Assembly (NCBI RefSeq): GCF_023703415.1
Contig: NZ_JAGMTU010000010.1
Location: 1 to 64,000 of the forward strand
DNA length: 64,000 nucleotides
Origin: Microbacterium sp. USTB-Y
GTDB taxonomy: Bacteria > Actinomycetota > Actinomycetes > Actinomycetales > Microbacteriaceae
Direction of reading: 5' to 3'
The notes below the pieces were generated by a model. The model did not search any database and was not told the origin of the DNA. It was given only the letters and a program-made list of their open reading frames with translations. This document shows, piece after piece, positions 33,890-42,167 of this stretch. The position numbers were made by a program, and so were the translations under genes. Numbering within the stretch: the stretch's first letter is position 1; every line of letters begins with the position of its first letter.

Positions 33890-34104
33890 TCCCGGCCCCC
33901 TTCCATCGCCCGGGCGGGATCGCTCCGGCCCGCGGCCGATCCTGCCGCGCCACGGCTGGGCCGGCAACGGGCTTGCGCGGGAGGGAGCGATCTGCACCGC
34001 AGCCCCGCGAGCTCTCGAGATCTCGCCCGAGGTGCGCAATCCGAATTCTCAGGGACTCCGAAGAAGAGGTGAGCGGCACCCCGCCGCCGAATCGAGGAGG
34101 AGCA

Positions 34105-34515
34105 ATGCGTTCGTCACCGAACCGTCTGATCGCCGTCATCTTCGGCGCCGTCTATATCGTCGTCGGAGCACTCGGCTTCGCCGTCACCGGAGGAGTCTCC
34201 TTCCTGGCAACTCAGGGAGGGATGCTGCTCGGGATCTTCATGGTCAATCCGCTGCACAACGTCGCGCATCTGCTGATCGGCGCGGCTCTGCTGGTCGCGG
34301 GCCTCGTGTCCACGCCGGCGGCGAAGGGCACCAACACCGTCGTCGGAGCCGCCTATCTGCTGCTCGGCATCGTCGGGTTCTTCCTGGTGGGCACGGCGGC
34401 GAACATCCTCGCGCTGAACACGTTCGATCACTTCCTGCACCTCGCGAGCGCCCTGCTGCTGCTCGCGGTCGGGCTGGGCGTCGAGCGCAGCGCGCCGCGC
34501 GGGGCGACGGCCTGA
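34105..34515 (+). CDS. DUF4383-type small membrane protein
   Basis: A 136-aa protein with four spans. The blocks FGAVYIVVGALGFAVTGG, NPLHNVAHLLIGAALLVAG, VVGAAYLLLGIVGFFL and LNTFDHFLHLASALLLLAVG with the NxxHxxxH-type pattern match DUF4383. ATG 34105 has a perfect GGAGGAG. Function unknown; members are commonly near stress-type genes. The following gene starts 8 bases after the stop and is probably cotranscribed. The 215-bp gap upstream shows nothing further. Confidence 0.85.
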   Translation: MRSSPNRLIAVIFGAVYIVVGALGFAVTGGVSFLATQGGMLLGIFMVNPLHNVAHLLIGAALLVAGLVSTPAAKGTNTVVGAAYLLLGIVGFFLVGTAANILALNTFDHFLHLASALLLLAVGLGVERSAPRGATA

Positions 34516-34522
34516 GGTCGTC

Positions 34523-35044
34523 GTGCTGCGCACCTGGCCCGCTCTGCTCGCGTGGGGAGCGGGGCTGATCCACCTCGCCATCGGCGCCTCGATCGTCGCG
34601 CCGTCGGGTGGCGCGGCGTCGGCGCTGTGCGCGCCGATGCTGGTGGTCGGCGCGGCCGAGCTCGGCTGGGGAATCGCCGTGCTGCGGGCCGGGCGGATCA
34701 TCGGCGGGCGAGGGGCGGCGGCGGGCGCGATCGCGGCGGTGCTGCTCGGCGCGGCGTCGCTCGGGGGCGGCGCGCCGGTCGGCGCCGTCGCGATCTCGTC
34801 TGCGCTCGCCGTCGTAGGGGGATCCATGGCGGCACGTGCAGCGCGAAGAGGGGAGCAGCCGGCGGCCTCGGGGGAGGAACCGCCCAGGGCGCCGCGTCTG
34901 CGGGCGGCGGGGATGGCCGTGGGGGTCGTCCTCGTCGCCGCGCTGGCGACGCCCGCCCTCGCGCTGACCGACGCGGCCGGGCGCGGAGCAGGACACGACC
35001 ACGGCGGGGACCTGGTCGTCGTCGATCCGCACAGCGGGCATTGA
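34523..35044 (+). CDS. Hypothetical membrane protein with C-terminal His-rich tail
   Basis: A 173-aa protein from GTG 34523. Three to four spans precede about residue 108, then a charged loop RAARRGEQPAASGEEPP, another span near 127-145, and a tail GHDHGGDLVVVDPHSGH with four His. I recognise no family; the tail might bind metal. A perfect 21-bp hairpin follows 15 bases after the stop. Confidence 0.72.
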   Translation: MLRTWPALLAWGAGLIHLAIGASIVAPSGGAASALCAPMLVVGAAELGWGIAVLRAGRIIGGRGAAAGAIAAVLLGAASLGGGAPVGAVAISSALAVVGGSMAARAARRGEQPAASGEEPPRAPRLRAAGMAVGVVLVAALATPALALTDAAGRGAGHDHGGDLVVVDPHSGH

Positions 35045-35058
35045 CCCGGAGGAGGGAC

Positions 35059-35102
35059 GGATACGACGAAGCCCCCGCCACGGCGGGGGCTTCGTCGTAT
35101 CC
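35059..35102. terminator. Perfect 21-bp bidirectional hairpin
   Basis: GGATACGACGAAGCCCCCGCC pairs with its exact reverse complement around the two-base loop AC. It separates two convergent genes and probably terminates both. Confidence 0.88.
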
Positions 35103-35111
35103 GGGGTCGGG

Positions 35112-36224
35112 TCAGAAGACGTTCGACTCCAGCCAGGCGAGCGGGTCGATCGCGCTGTCGTTGATGTGCACCTCGAAGTGCAGGCAGGAACCGACGGTCC
35201 AGCCGGTGTTGCCCACGCGGCCGAGGTACTGGCCGGCGGTGACGCATTCACCGGTCTGCACCGCGCGGGTGCCGTAGTCCATGTGCCCGTAGAGGGTCGA
35301 GACGGCATTGCTTCCGGAGAGCGCCGGGTGGGCGATCTCGACGGTGACGCCGTACCCCTGGTAGCTCTCCGACGACAGCGTGACACAGCCGTCGGCGGCC
35401 GCGTAGATCGGGGTGCCGATGGGGGCGGCGAAGTCCTGGCCCATGTGGCTGCGGCCGGTGCGCGGAGCGCCGAAGCCGTCGGTCAGCGTGTAGGAGCCCG
35501 CGGCCATGGGGTAGATGACCTGGCCGGGCTTGGCGATGGACGCGACCCCGGTGCGCGCGGCGGCTGCGGTGGCGGCCTGCATCGCGCTGAGCTCGGTCGG
35601 CGTCGTCGCGGTGAACGTGCCGTGCACCTGGACGTCGGGCAGTACGCCCTCCGCCGTGGTGAACGACTGCGCGCGGATGTCGGCGGAGGCGCTGCCCGCG
35701 GCCTTCGCGTCGCTCGCGCGGACCATGCCGAGCGCCGGGAGCGCGGTGCCGACGACGAGGGCGGAGATCGCCAGGGCGGCGCCGGTGCTGCGGCTGAGGT
35801 TCTTGACGCTCCGACGCGGGCGCTTGCCGGCCGGGACGACGTGTGCGGGCAGCTGCTCGGGGGCTGCCGAGCGCGCGGGCGGCGTGGGGGCCTGCGGCGG
35901 GGCGGGGATGCGCGCCTGCGGCGCGGTGGGGTCTGCGGCGCGGCGTGCGGAGAACGCGCTTCCGTCTGCGATGGGGGCGCTGGCGGCGACCTGGGCGGCG
36001 GCCTGCTCGCGCAGCTCACGGCGCGAGCGGGGCGCGGCGGAGCCGGCGGTCGCGGACGAGGATCCTGCGGAATGGGCAGAGGGGAGCTCGGTCTCGGGGG
36101 CTCGCGAACTGATGATGTGCTCCTCGGGCAGCGGAGGGGGGAGTGTGACGACTCCGCATTCGGGGGCACGGAGTGGTGTTACAACTCCGTAATAATACGG
36201 ATGGTTCCTGAGAGTTCCATACAT
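35112..36224 (-). CDS. M23-family cell-wall metallopeptidase, membrane-anchored
   Basis: Predicted peptidoglycan endopeptidase of the LytM/M23 class, up to 370 aa. The first 130 residues are Pro/Ala rich and cytoplasmic-like. One membrane span is near 146-165. The catalytic domain at the C-terminus carries SHMGQDFAAP (HxxxD), TLYGHMDYG and LHFEVHIND, which supply the zinc ligands. ATG 36224 has GGGGG just upstream, but a GGAAC-N18-GTTG promoter-like signal lies inside the first 14 codons, so the true start may be later. It lies 43 bp downstream of the MprF-like gene on the same strand. Confidence 0.88.
   Translation of the reverse strand: MYGTLRNHPYYYGVVTPLRAPECGVVTLPPPLPEEHIISSRAPETELPSAHSAGSSSATAGSAAPRSRRELREQAAAQVAASAPIADGSAFSARRAADPTAPQARIPAPPQAPTPPARSAAPEQLPAHVVPAGKRPRRSVKNLSRSTGAALAISALVVGTALPALGMVRASDAKAAGSASADIRAQSFTTAEGVLPDVQVHGTFTATTPTELSAMQAATAAAARTGVASIAKPGQVIYPMAAGSYTLTDGFGAPRTGRSHMGQDFAAPIGTPIYAAADGCVTLSSESYQGYGVTVEIAHPALSGSNAVSTLYGHMDYGTRAVQTGECVTAGQYLGRVGNTGWTVGSCLHFEVHINDSAIDPLAWLESNVF
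36182..36208 (-). promoter_or_regulatory. ECF-sigma-like promoter GGAAC-N18-GTTG
   Basis: On the minus strand GGAAC at 36208-36204 is followed after exactly 18 bases by GTTG at 36185-36182. This resembles the SigR/SigH class. A small palindrome CCGTATTATTACGG (36187-36200) sits in the spacer. It lies inside the annotated start of the M23 gene. Confidence 0.4.
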
Positions 36225-36267
36225 TGACCCCCGAACGCGCGTCTCGGCGTGGCGCGTCCGGGTGCGT

Positions 36268-38802
36268 TCAGTGCTCCCCGCCGCGGTTCGTGATGGTCTG
36301 CATGAGCGCCAGATACTCCTTCGGCGTCGCCTCCGGAAGGTAGGCGCTGCCGATCGCCATTCCGATCCTCGGCAGTTGCGCGGGGTCGGCGTAGGCCATG
36401 TAGATGGTCTCGTAACGCGGATTGAACTTGCTCTTGAAGCGGAACAGCGAGGTGAACCCGTAGGCGGGCTCCAGCATCTCGCCCAGCCAGCCGAGCAGAC
36501 GCGACATGACCGTCGGATCCGGGGCCTCTTCGCCCGGCTTGGTCGCGAGCGGTGCTCCGGACAGGCTCATCACCTGAGCTCCCTGCTCCTTCATGTGCAG
36601 CGCGGCGGACGCGATGACGAACTCCATGATGCCCGGCATGGCTCCGTCGCTGCGGCGCATGAAGTCGATGGTCCAGCCGGTGATCCTCCCGTCGGTCCAA
36701 CTCGGCAGCCAGCTCGTGGTCGCCTCGATCCCGCCGTCCTTGTTGATCGCGAGGAAGATCCCGACGTCCGAGTCCTTGAGCTCTTCCATGCCGCCGAGCG
36801 TGAAGCCCATCTCGGGGAGCTTCTTGTGCGCCACCCACTCCTCGCTGACCGCGGTGATCTCGCGCGAGTAGCGGGAGGGCAGGTCGTGCCAGGTGGACCA
36901 GAGGGTGGTCATCCCCTCGCGCTCGCCGCGGTTGAGCGGCTGGCGCACCTTCTGCCAGGCCTTGCCGGTGAGCTCGAAGCCGGGGAGGTCCAGGACCGTC
37001 TCCTCGCCGACGGACATGTACTGCCAGCCGAAGGACTGGAATATCGGCAGATAGCGCTCGTGGAAGCTGTAGAAGCAGGCGGACCAGCCCTGCGCCTCGC
37101 AGTATCCGATGAAGCCCTCGATGGTGTCCCGCTCCGCACCCTCGGGGCACACGGGATCCGACATCGTCAGTGCGACCTTGTTGATGACCCGGTAGGCGAT
37201 CGCGCCCCGTCCGTCCGGAGTGAACCAGTGGGTGTTGCCCGTCCAGGTGCCCATGAACCCGAGCGTGCCTCCGCCGCCGTCCCGCAGGAGCGCACGGAAT
37301 CGGGCCTCCTCGATCGCGAGACTGGAGACGTGCGTCGCCCGGAACAGGCGGATCGCGGCGAACACGAAGACGATCCAGAACGGCACGCCGATCCACTGGT
37401 AGACGACGAGCGCCGCGCCGTCGACGGGGATCCCCGCATCGGCGATGTCGGGAAGGAGCCCGGGGGAGACGAAGGGACGCACGAGATCGGCGAGGAGCTC
37501 GCCGATCGAGGGCTGTCCATCGAGATAGTTGTCGCCGTCGATGAGGCCGATCACGACGTAGATCCCCGCGCACACGACGAAGGCTCCGACCACGGTCGCC
37601 GTGAAGCGGCGCGCGGCCGCGCGCGGAGCCGTGACCTGGAACCGGCGTCGGGTGAGCAGCAGCAGCGCGATCACCCCGATCGGCACGAGGACGGCGAGGA
37701 TCATGGCGATGCCGTCCTCGATGAGCAGATTGCCGCGGGCCTTATCGTCGAGAAGATCATTGATCCCCACGGCGGTGGCGGTCAGCACGGCGACTGCGGC
37801 GTTGACCACCAGCGCCATGATCCACGCCGCGCGGCGTCCGGTGCGCAGCCCCCACGCCGCCAGCAGCGTCAGCACCAGCGGCACCAGGCTGATCAGGAAC
37901 GGGCCAGGGCCGGACTGCAGGATCGCGGCCGCCTGGCGCGTGCAGTCCGCGGTGAAGTCCTGGACGCAGGACTTGTCCATCGGCTGCGCCTCGACGGGGG
38001 AGAAGCCGGAGACGACGAGCCCGAGCGGGGCGTACCACGATCCCGAGACGAGCACGATGATGGGCCCCAGACCGGTCGCGCCGACGATGGCCGCGACGAG
38101 GGTGCGCACCTCGCGGTACGAGCTGCGATGCCAGGACGGGCGCACGGTCCCGCGCGCGAGCACCGCGCCGAGGATGAGGCCCAGCACGCCGGAGAGGAGC
38201 CGGAACACGCTGTCGCTGTCGGCGGCGTACAGCGCGAACATGAGGAGGAGCGTGAACCCGACGACGCGGATCCGGCGCTGCCACAGCGCCGGGGCGAAGG
38301 CGGACGCCGCCATGAGCAGGCCGACGGTCCCGATCGTCGGATCGGCGACGAGATCGAAGCTGGCCAGCACGCCCCACTGCGATCCCCAGGAGACCAGGAG
38401 CGCCTGCGATCCGACGCCGATCAGGATCCCGAGCACGCCGGTGACGAAGAACACCCACACGCTCCGGACGGAGCCGAGCGTGCGCTCGGCGTATGCGCCG
38501 GCCGTGAGGATCAGCGCGATCGCCAGGAGCCCGCCGACCACCGAATCGCCGAACAGCAGGGCGGTGAACGGGGTCCACCACAGTCCCTGATCGACGGTGG
38601 TGCCCTCCCCGGCGGCGAGCTCTGCGGGGAAGCGCCCGAGGAACGTGCCGGTGACGAAGCCCATCGCGATCACCAGCACGGCGAGCACCGCGGCGAACGG
38701 GGCGCCGCGCAGGTAGGCGAGCACGGCGCCGAGCCAGGGCGGAGTCGGACGCGGGGGCGAGGTGGGCGGGACGGCGGTGCCGGCCGAGACGTCGTCGGTC
38801 AT
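36268..38802 (-). CDS. MprF-like phosphatidylglycerol aminoacyltransferase (DUF2156)
   Basis: Integral membrane protein of 844 aa that probably transfers an amino acid (Lys or Ala) from tRNA to phosphatidylglycerol and flips the product. The N-terminal part has about 12 or more spans; residues near 70-140 resemble a rhomboid-like bundle (WWTPFTALLFGDSVVGG). The C-terminal DUF2156 domain begins around residue 545 (GFMGTWTGNTHWFTPDGRGA) and includes WSACFYSFHERYLPIFQSFG and FRFKSKFNPRYETIYMAY. No LysRS domain is fused. ATG 38802 follows AGAGAGGG. The role would be resistance to cationic peptides. Confidence 0.87.
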   Translation of the reverse strand: MTDDVSAGTAVPPTSPPRPTPPWLGAVLAYLRGAPFAAVLAVLVIAMGFVTGTFLGRFPAELAAGEGTTVDQGLWWTPFTALLFGDSVVGGLLAIALILTAGAYAERTLGSVRSVWVFFVTGVLGILIGVGSQALLVSWGSQWGVLASFDLVADPTIGTVGLLMAASAFAPALWQRRIRVVGFTLLLMFALYAADSDSVFRLLSGVLGLILGAVLARGTVRPSWHRSSYREVRTLVAAIVGATGLGPIIVLVSGSWYAPLGLVVSGFSPVEAQPMDKSCVQDFTADCTRQAAAILQSGPGPFLISLVPLVLTLLAAWGLRTGRRAAWIMALVVNAAVAVLTATAVGINDLLDDKARGNLLIEDGIAMILAVLVPIGVIALLLLTRRRFQVTAPRAAARRFTATVVGAFVVCAGIYVVIGLIDGDNYLDGQPSIGELLADLVRPFVSPGLLPDIADAGIPVDGAALVVYQWIGVPFWIVFVFAAIRLFRATHVSSLAIEEARFRALLRDGGGGTLGFMGTWTGNTHWFTPDGRGAIAYRVINKVALTMSDPVCPEGAERDTIEGFIGYCEAQGWSACFYSFHERYLPIFQSFGWQYMSVGEETVLDLPGFELTGKAWQKVRQPLNRGEREGMTTLWSTWHDLPSRYSREITAVSEEWVAHKKLPEMGFTLGGMEELKDSDVGIFLAINKDGGIEATTSWLPSWTDGRITGWTIDFMRRSDGAMPGIMEFVIASAALHMKEQGAQVMSLSGAPLATKPGEEAPDPTVMSRLLGWLGEMLEPAYGFTSLFRFKSKFNPRYETIYMAYADPAQLPRIGMAIGSAYLPEATPKEYLALMQTITNRGGEH

Positions 38803-38923
38803 GCGGTTGCCCTCTCTGGCGTGAGCGTGCGGCCCGGGGATGCGGCCGAAGCCGGGACCACTTCTCAGAGTGCCGAACGTCCGGGGCGTTGTACAGTCGC
38901 CGGGTCCAGGGCGGGGTCGGTCC

Positions 38924-39400
38924 TCAGGGCGTCGCGACGAGCCCGGTGCCCTCGCGACGTTCGAACACGAGCTGCGTCTCCGTGGCACGCACGACCGCGT
39001 GCACGGTGATGCGCTCGAGCACGATGTCCCGGAGCGCGGCGGCGTCGGCCACCGCGACGTGCACGAGGAAGTCGTCGGCGCCCGCGATGTGGAAGACCTG
39101 CAGCACCCCTTCCGTCGCGGCGAGGGCGTCGAACAGGGTCTCGACGCCCGCCTTGCTGTGCGCGCCCAGCCGCACCCGGATCACGGCCTGCACGGGCCGG
39201 CCCAGGGCCGCGGGATCCAGGAGGAGGCGCAGTCCGAGGATCACGCCGCGCGCCCGCAGGGAGCGCAGCCGGAACGCGCACGTGGAGGCGGGGATGCCGA
39301 GCCTCGACGCCAGCTCCTTGATCGGCGTGTCGGGGCGTTCGGACAGATCGGCGATGATGCGCAGGTCGAGCGCATCGACGGTCTGCTGTCCAGGGGTCAA
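38924..39400 (-). CDS. Lrp/AsnC-family regulator
   Basis: A 158-aa regulator. The helix-turn-helix, ASRLGIPASTCAFRLRSL, is near residues 31-48, and the RAM (ligand) domain spans about 70-145 (VLQVFHIAGADDFLVHVAV). TTG 39400 is chosen because GGAAGGAG lies 7 bases upstream and the Lrp N-terminus starts here. It is divergent from the PLP-enzyme gene. Two inverted repeats in the gap are likely operators. The arrangement resembles mdeR-mdeA of pseudomonads. Confidence 0.9.
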   Translation of the reverse strand: MTPGQQTVDALDLRIIADLSERPDTPIKELASRLGIPASTCAFRLRSLRARGVILGLRLLLDPAALGRPVQAVIRVRLGAHSKAGVETLFDALAATEGVLQVFHIAGADDFLVHVAVADAAALRDIVLERITVHAVVRATETQLVFERREGTGLVATP

Positions 39401-39430
39401 GATCCGCTCCTTCCGAGCGCGCACCGTTGC

Positions 39431-39466
39431 TCTGACAGCAAGAATGTCAGACCAGACACGCGTCTG
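39431..39466. promoter_or_regulatory. Lrp-type operator pair
   Basis: TCTGACA-N7-TGTCAGA (39431-39451) is perfect, followed two bases later by CAGAC-ACGC-GTCTG (39453-39466). A further TCTGATG lies at about 39485. All fall between the divergent Lrp and PLP-enzyme genes. Confidence 0.75.
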
Positions 39467-39514
39467 CAGCAATGGGGGTCGCAGTCTGATGCGCGGGGAG
39501 GGATGCTGAGGAGC

Positions 39515-40720
39515 ATGATCGATGACGATTCCCTGAACGAGACCCCGCTGCACCCTGCGACCGTCGCGGTGCACGCGGGTCGTGCCGACCTGGCGGCTCT
39601 GGGCGTGCATGCGGCGCCGATCGATCTCTCCACCACGAACCCGCTCCCCGACATCCAGCACGGGGGCGACTCCTACGAGTCGATGGCGAACGGCGGGCAC
39701 CCGCTGCCGGACGGAGGGAACGTGTACGCGCGGCTGTGGAACCCCACGGTCGCCCGGTTCGAGGAGGGCCTCGCCGAGCTCGAGCACGCCGAGTCGGCGG
39801 TCGCTTTCTCCAGCGGCATGGCGGCGATGACAGCGGCGATCCTCTCGCACACGACGGCGGCGGGCAAGCATCACATCATCGCCGTGCGCCCGCTCTACGG
39901 TGGCACGGACCATCTGCTCGACTCCGGGCTGCTCGGCGCGGAGACGAGCTTCTGCACGGAGGGCGAGGTGCACGCGCACCTGCGCCCCGACACCGGCCTG
40001 ATCGTGGTGGAGACCCCGGGCAATCCGACCCTCGATCTGGTCGACATCGCGGCGGTCGTCGCTCAGGCGGGGGAGGTGCCGGTGCTCGTCGACAACACCT
40101 TCGCGACGCCGCTGCTGCAGAACCCTCTCGACCTGGGCGCGGCGATGTCGATGCACAGCGCCACCAAGTACCTCGGCGGGCACGGCGACGTGATCGCCGG
40201 GGTCATCGCCTGCTCGGAGCAGACCGCGCAGGCGCTGCGACGCGTCAGGGCGATCACCGGAGCGCTGCTGCATCCGCTCGGCGCCTACCTCCTGCACCGC
40301 GGGCTCGCGACGCTGCCGGTGCGGATGGAGCGCCAGCAGCGCTCCGCCGAACAGGTCGTCGCATGGCTTGCCGAGCACCCCGCCGTGGCGGAGGTGCGGT
40401 ACCCCGGGATCGGGGATGAGCGCGGTCTCATCCCGCGCCAGATGCGCGGCGGGGGAGCGATGATCGCGGTGCGGCTGCGCGGAGGGTATGCGGCCGCCGA
40501 GGCCTTCACCGGTTCCGTGCGGCTGTTCACGCACGCGGTGTCGCTGGGCGGCGTGGACTCGCTCGTGCAGCACCCGGCGGCGCTGACCCACCGGCCTGTG
40601 GCCGCCGAGGCGCGCCCCGGCGCGGACATCGTGCGGCTGTCGATCGGGCTGGAGGATCCGGAGGACCTCATCGGAGATCTCGCCCGGGCTCTGGCCCGCG
40701 TCGCGGTCGTGGTCTCCTGA
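39515..40720 (+). CDS. Cys/Met-metabolism PLP enzyme (cystathionine gamma-lyase/synthase or methionine gamma-lyase type)
   Basis: Trans-sulfuration-family enzyme, 401 aa. It shows SGMAAMTAAILS near 107, the PLP aspartate region VLVDNTFATPLLQNPLDLGA near 190, and the PLP lysine in SMHSATKYLGGHGDV near 216. The tail VRLSIGLEDPEDLIGDL is typical. It may degrade or interconvert methionine, cystathionine or homocysteine; the exact reaction cannot be fixed here. ATG 39515 has TGAGGAG. Regulation by the divergent Lrp-type protein is expected. Confidence 0.9.
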   Translation: MIDDDSLNETPLHPATVAVHAGRADLAALGVHAAPIDLSTTNPLPDIQHGGDSYESMANGGHPLPDGGNVYARLWNPTVARFEEGLAELEHAESAVAFSSGMAAMTAAILSHTTAAGKHHIIAVRPLYGGTDHLLDSGLLGAETSFCTEGEVHAHLRPDTGLIVVETPGNPTLDLVDIAAVVAQAGEVPVLVDNTFATPLLQNPLDLGAAMSMHSATKYLGGHGDVIAGVIACSEQTAQALRRVRAITGALLHPLGAYLLHRGLATLPVRMERQQRSAEQVVAWLAEHPAVAEVRYPGIGDERGLIPRQMRGGGAMIAVRLRGGYAAAEAFTGSVRLFTHAVSLGGVDSLVQHPAALTHRPVAAEARPGADIVRLSIGLEDPEDLIGDLARALARVAVVVS

Positions 40721-40772
40721 CCGGATCCCGGGCGGGATCGGACCGCGGACGAGCGATGTCGGCGGCCTCGGG

Positions 40773-40778
40773 CAGACT
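40773..40778 (+). promoter_or_regulatory. -10 box of a leaderless MFS gene
   Basis: CAGACT, a variant of TANNNT, ends exactly 6 bases before GTG 40785. Confidence 0.4.
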
Positions 40779-40784
40779 TGTGCG

Positions 40785-42062
40785 GTGACCGGTATGCGAA
40801 CGTTCTGGACCGCCCTGCCCACCGAGGGCCGCTGGCTGCTGTCGACCGTCGCGATCCAGACCCTCGGCCGCGGGCTGACCCTGCCCTTCACGATCATCTA
40901 CCTGCACGAGGTGCGCGGTTTCGACCTGGGCGTCTCGGGCGCGCTGATGAGCATCATCGCCGTGACCGGGCTGATCGTGACGGGCCCCGGAGGCACCCTC
41001 ATCGACCGCTACGGCGCACGACGGGTGCTTCTGGCCGGGCTCATGGCGATGATCGCGGGGTGCGCGCTGCTCGCCTTCGCGACGACACCGGCGGTCGCGG
41101 CGATCGCGCTCGTGCTGATCGGCGTGAACTTCGGCGTCTCCTGGCCCGGGTTCAACTCCGTGATCGCGGCGATCGTCGATGGAGACCTCCGCCAGCAGTA
41201 CTTCGGCGTGAACTTCGCGCTCGTCAACCTCGGCATCGGCGTGGGCGGCATCGTCGGCGGCTTCTTCATCGACGTCCACCGCCCGGAGACCTTCACCGCG
41301 ATCTTCCTCATCGACGCCGCGAGCTCCCTCATCCCCATGGCCCTGCTGCTCGGACCGCTGCGGCATGTGCGCACGCATGCGGATCCGGCCCAGCCGCACG
41401 AGGAGCCGGCGGAGGGGTACCGGCAGATCCTGCGACGACCGGCGGTGCTGTGGCTGACGCTGCTCACCTTCCTGGCGGTGTTCATCGGCTACGGGCAGAT
41501 GGAGGGCGGCTTCCCGGCCTTCGCGCGACAGGTGTCCGGCGTCTCCACGCAGGTGATCGGGTTCTCCTTCGCCGTCAACACCGCCGTCATCGTGCTGCTG
41601 CAGTTCGCCGTGCTGAAGCTCATCCGTGGACACCGGCGCACCAGGGTCATGCAGATCATGACCCTGGTCTGGGGGCTCTCGTGGGTGCTGCTGGGGCTCA
41701 CGGGGCTGCTGCCGAAGTCGCTCGCGGCGGCCATCGGGGTGCTGCTGTTCATGGGGGTGTTCGCGTTCGGCGAGACGATGCTGCAGCCCACGGTCCCCGC
41801 GATCTACAACGACCTCGCGTCCGATCGCAGCCGGGGGCGCTACAACGCGATCAACGCGGCCGCGTTCCAGGGCGGCGCCATCGCCGGGCCGATCGCGGCG
41901 GGTCTGCTCCTCGGCGAGGGCCGGCAGACCTGGTTCATCGTGACGATGGTGGTCGGCTCGGTGCTCATCTGCCTGCTGGCCTTCGCTCTCGAGCGCCGGG
42001 TGCCCGCATCGGCCAACGGGGTCGCGGTCGAGGAGGACGTCGCCGAGGCGGAGACGCGCTGA
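40785..42062 (+). CDS. MFS transporter (DHA1-like)
   Basis: A 425-aa transporter of about 12 spans. Motif A is GGTLIDRYGARRVLLAG near residues 67-83. Span 5 has VLIGVNFGVSWPGFNSV. A hydrophilic mid-loop near 197-215 separates the halves. Start is GTG 40785, which follows a -10-like box; ATG 40794 is an in-frame alternative. It follows the PLP-enzyme gene by 64 bp. The substrate is unknown. The C-terminal 20 residues are acidic. Confidence 0.88.
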   Translation: MTGMRTFWTALPTEGRWLLSTVAIQTLGRGLTLPFTIIYLHEVRGFDLGVSGALMSIIAVTGLIVTGPGGTLIDRYGARRVLLAGLMAMIAGCALLAFATTPAVAAIALVLIGVNFGVSWPGFNSVIAAIVDGDLRQQYFGVNFALVNLGIGVGGIVGGFFIDVHRPETFTAIFLIDAASSLIPMALLLGPLRHVRTHADPAQPHEEPAEGYRQILRRPAVLWLTLLTFLAVFIGYGQMEGGFPAFARQVSGVSTQVIGFSFAVNTAVIVLLQFAVLKLIRGHRRTRVMQIMTLVWGLSWVLLGLTGLLPKSLAAAIGVLLFMGVFAFGETMLQPTVPAIYNDLASDRSRGRYNAINAAAFQGGAIAGPIAAGLLLGEGRQTWFIVTMVVGSVLICLLAFALERRVPASANGVAVEEDVAEAETR

Positions 42063-42167
42063 GCGCCCGCCCGAGGCCGTCATTGCGGCTCCGGCGCGCC
42101 CCCTCCAGGATGGGAGGAGCGCGTTTGTTCAGATCGGTGCCGATCCGGCGGTGAGCGCGATACAGCG

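Noticed and set aside
42092..42123. Terminator after the MFS gene at 40785
   Set aside because: A CCTCC/GGAGG stem is present with imperfect outer pairing, but too weak to call.
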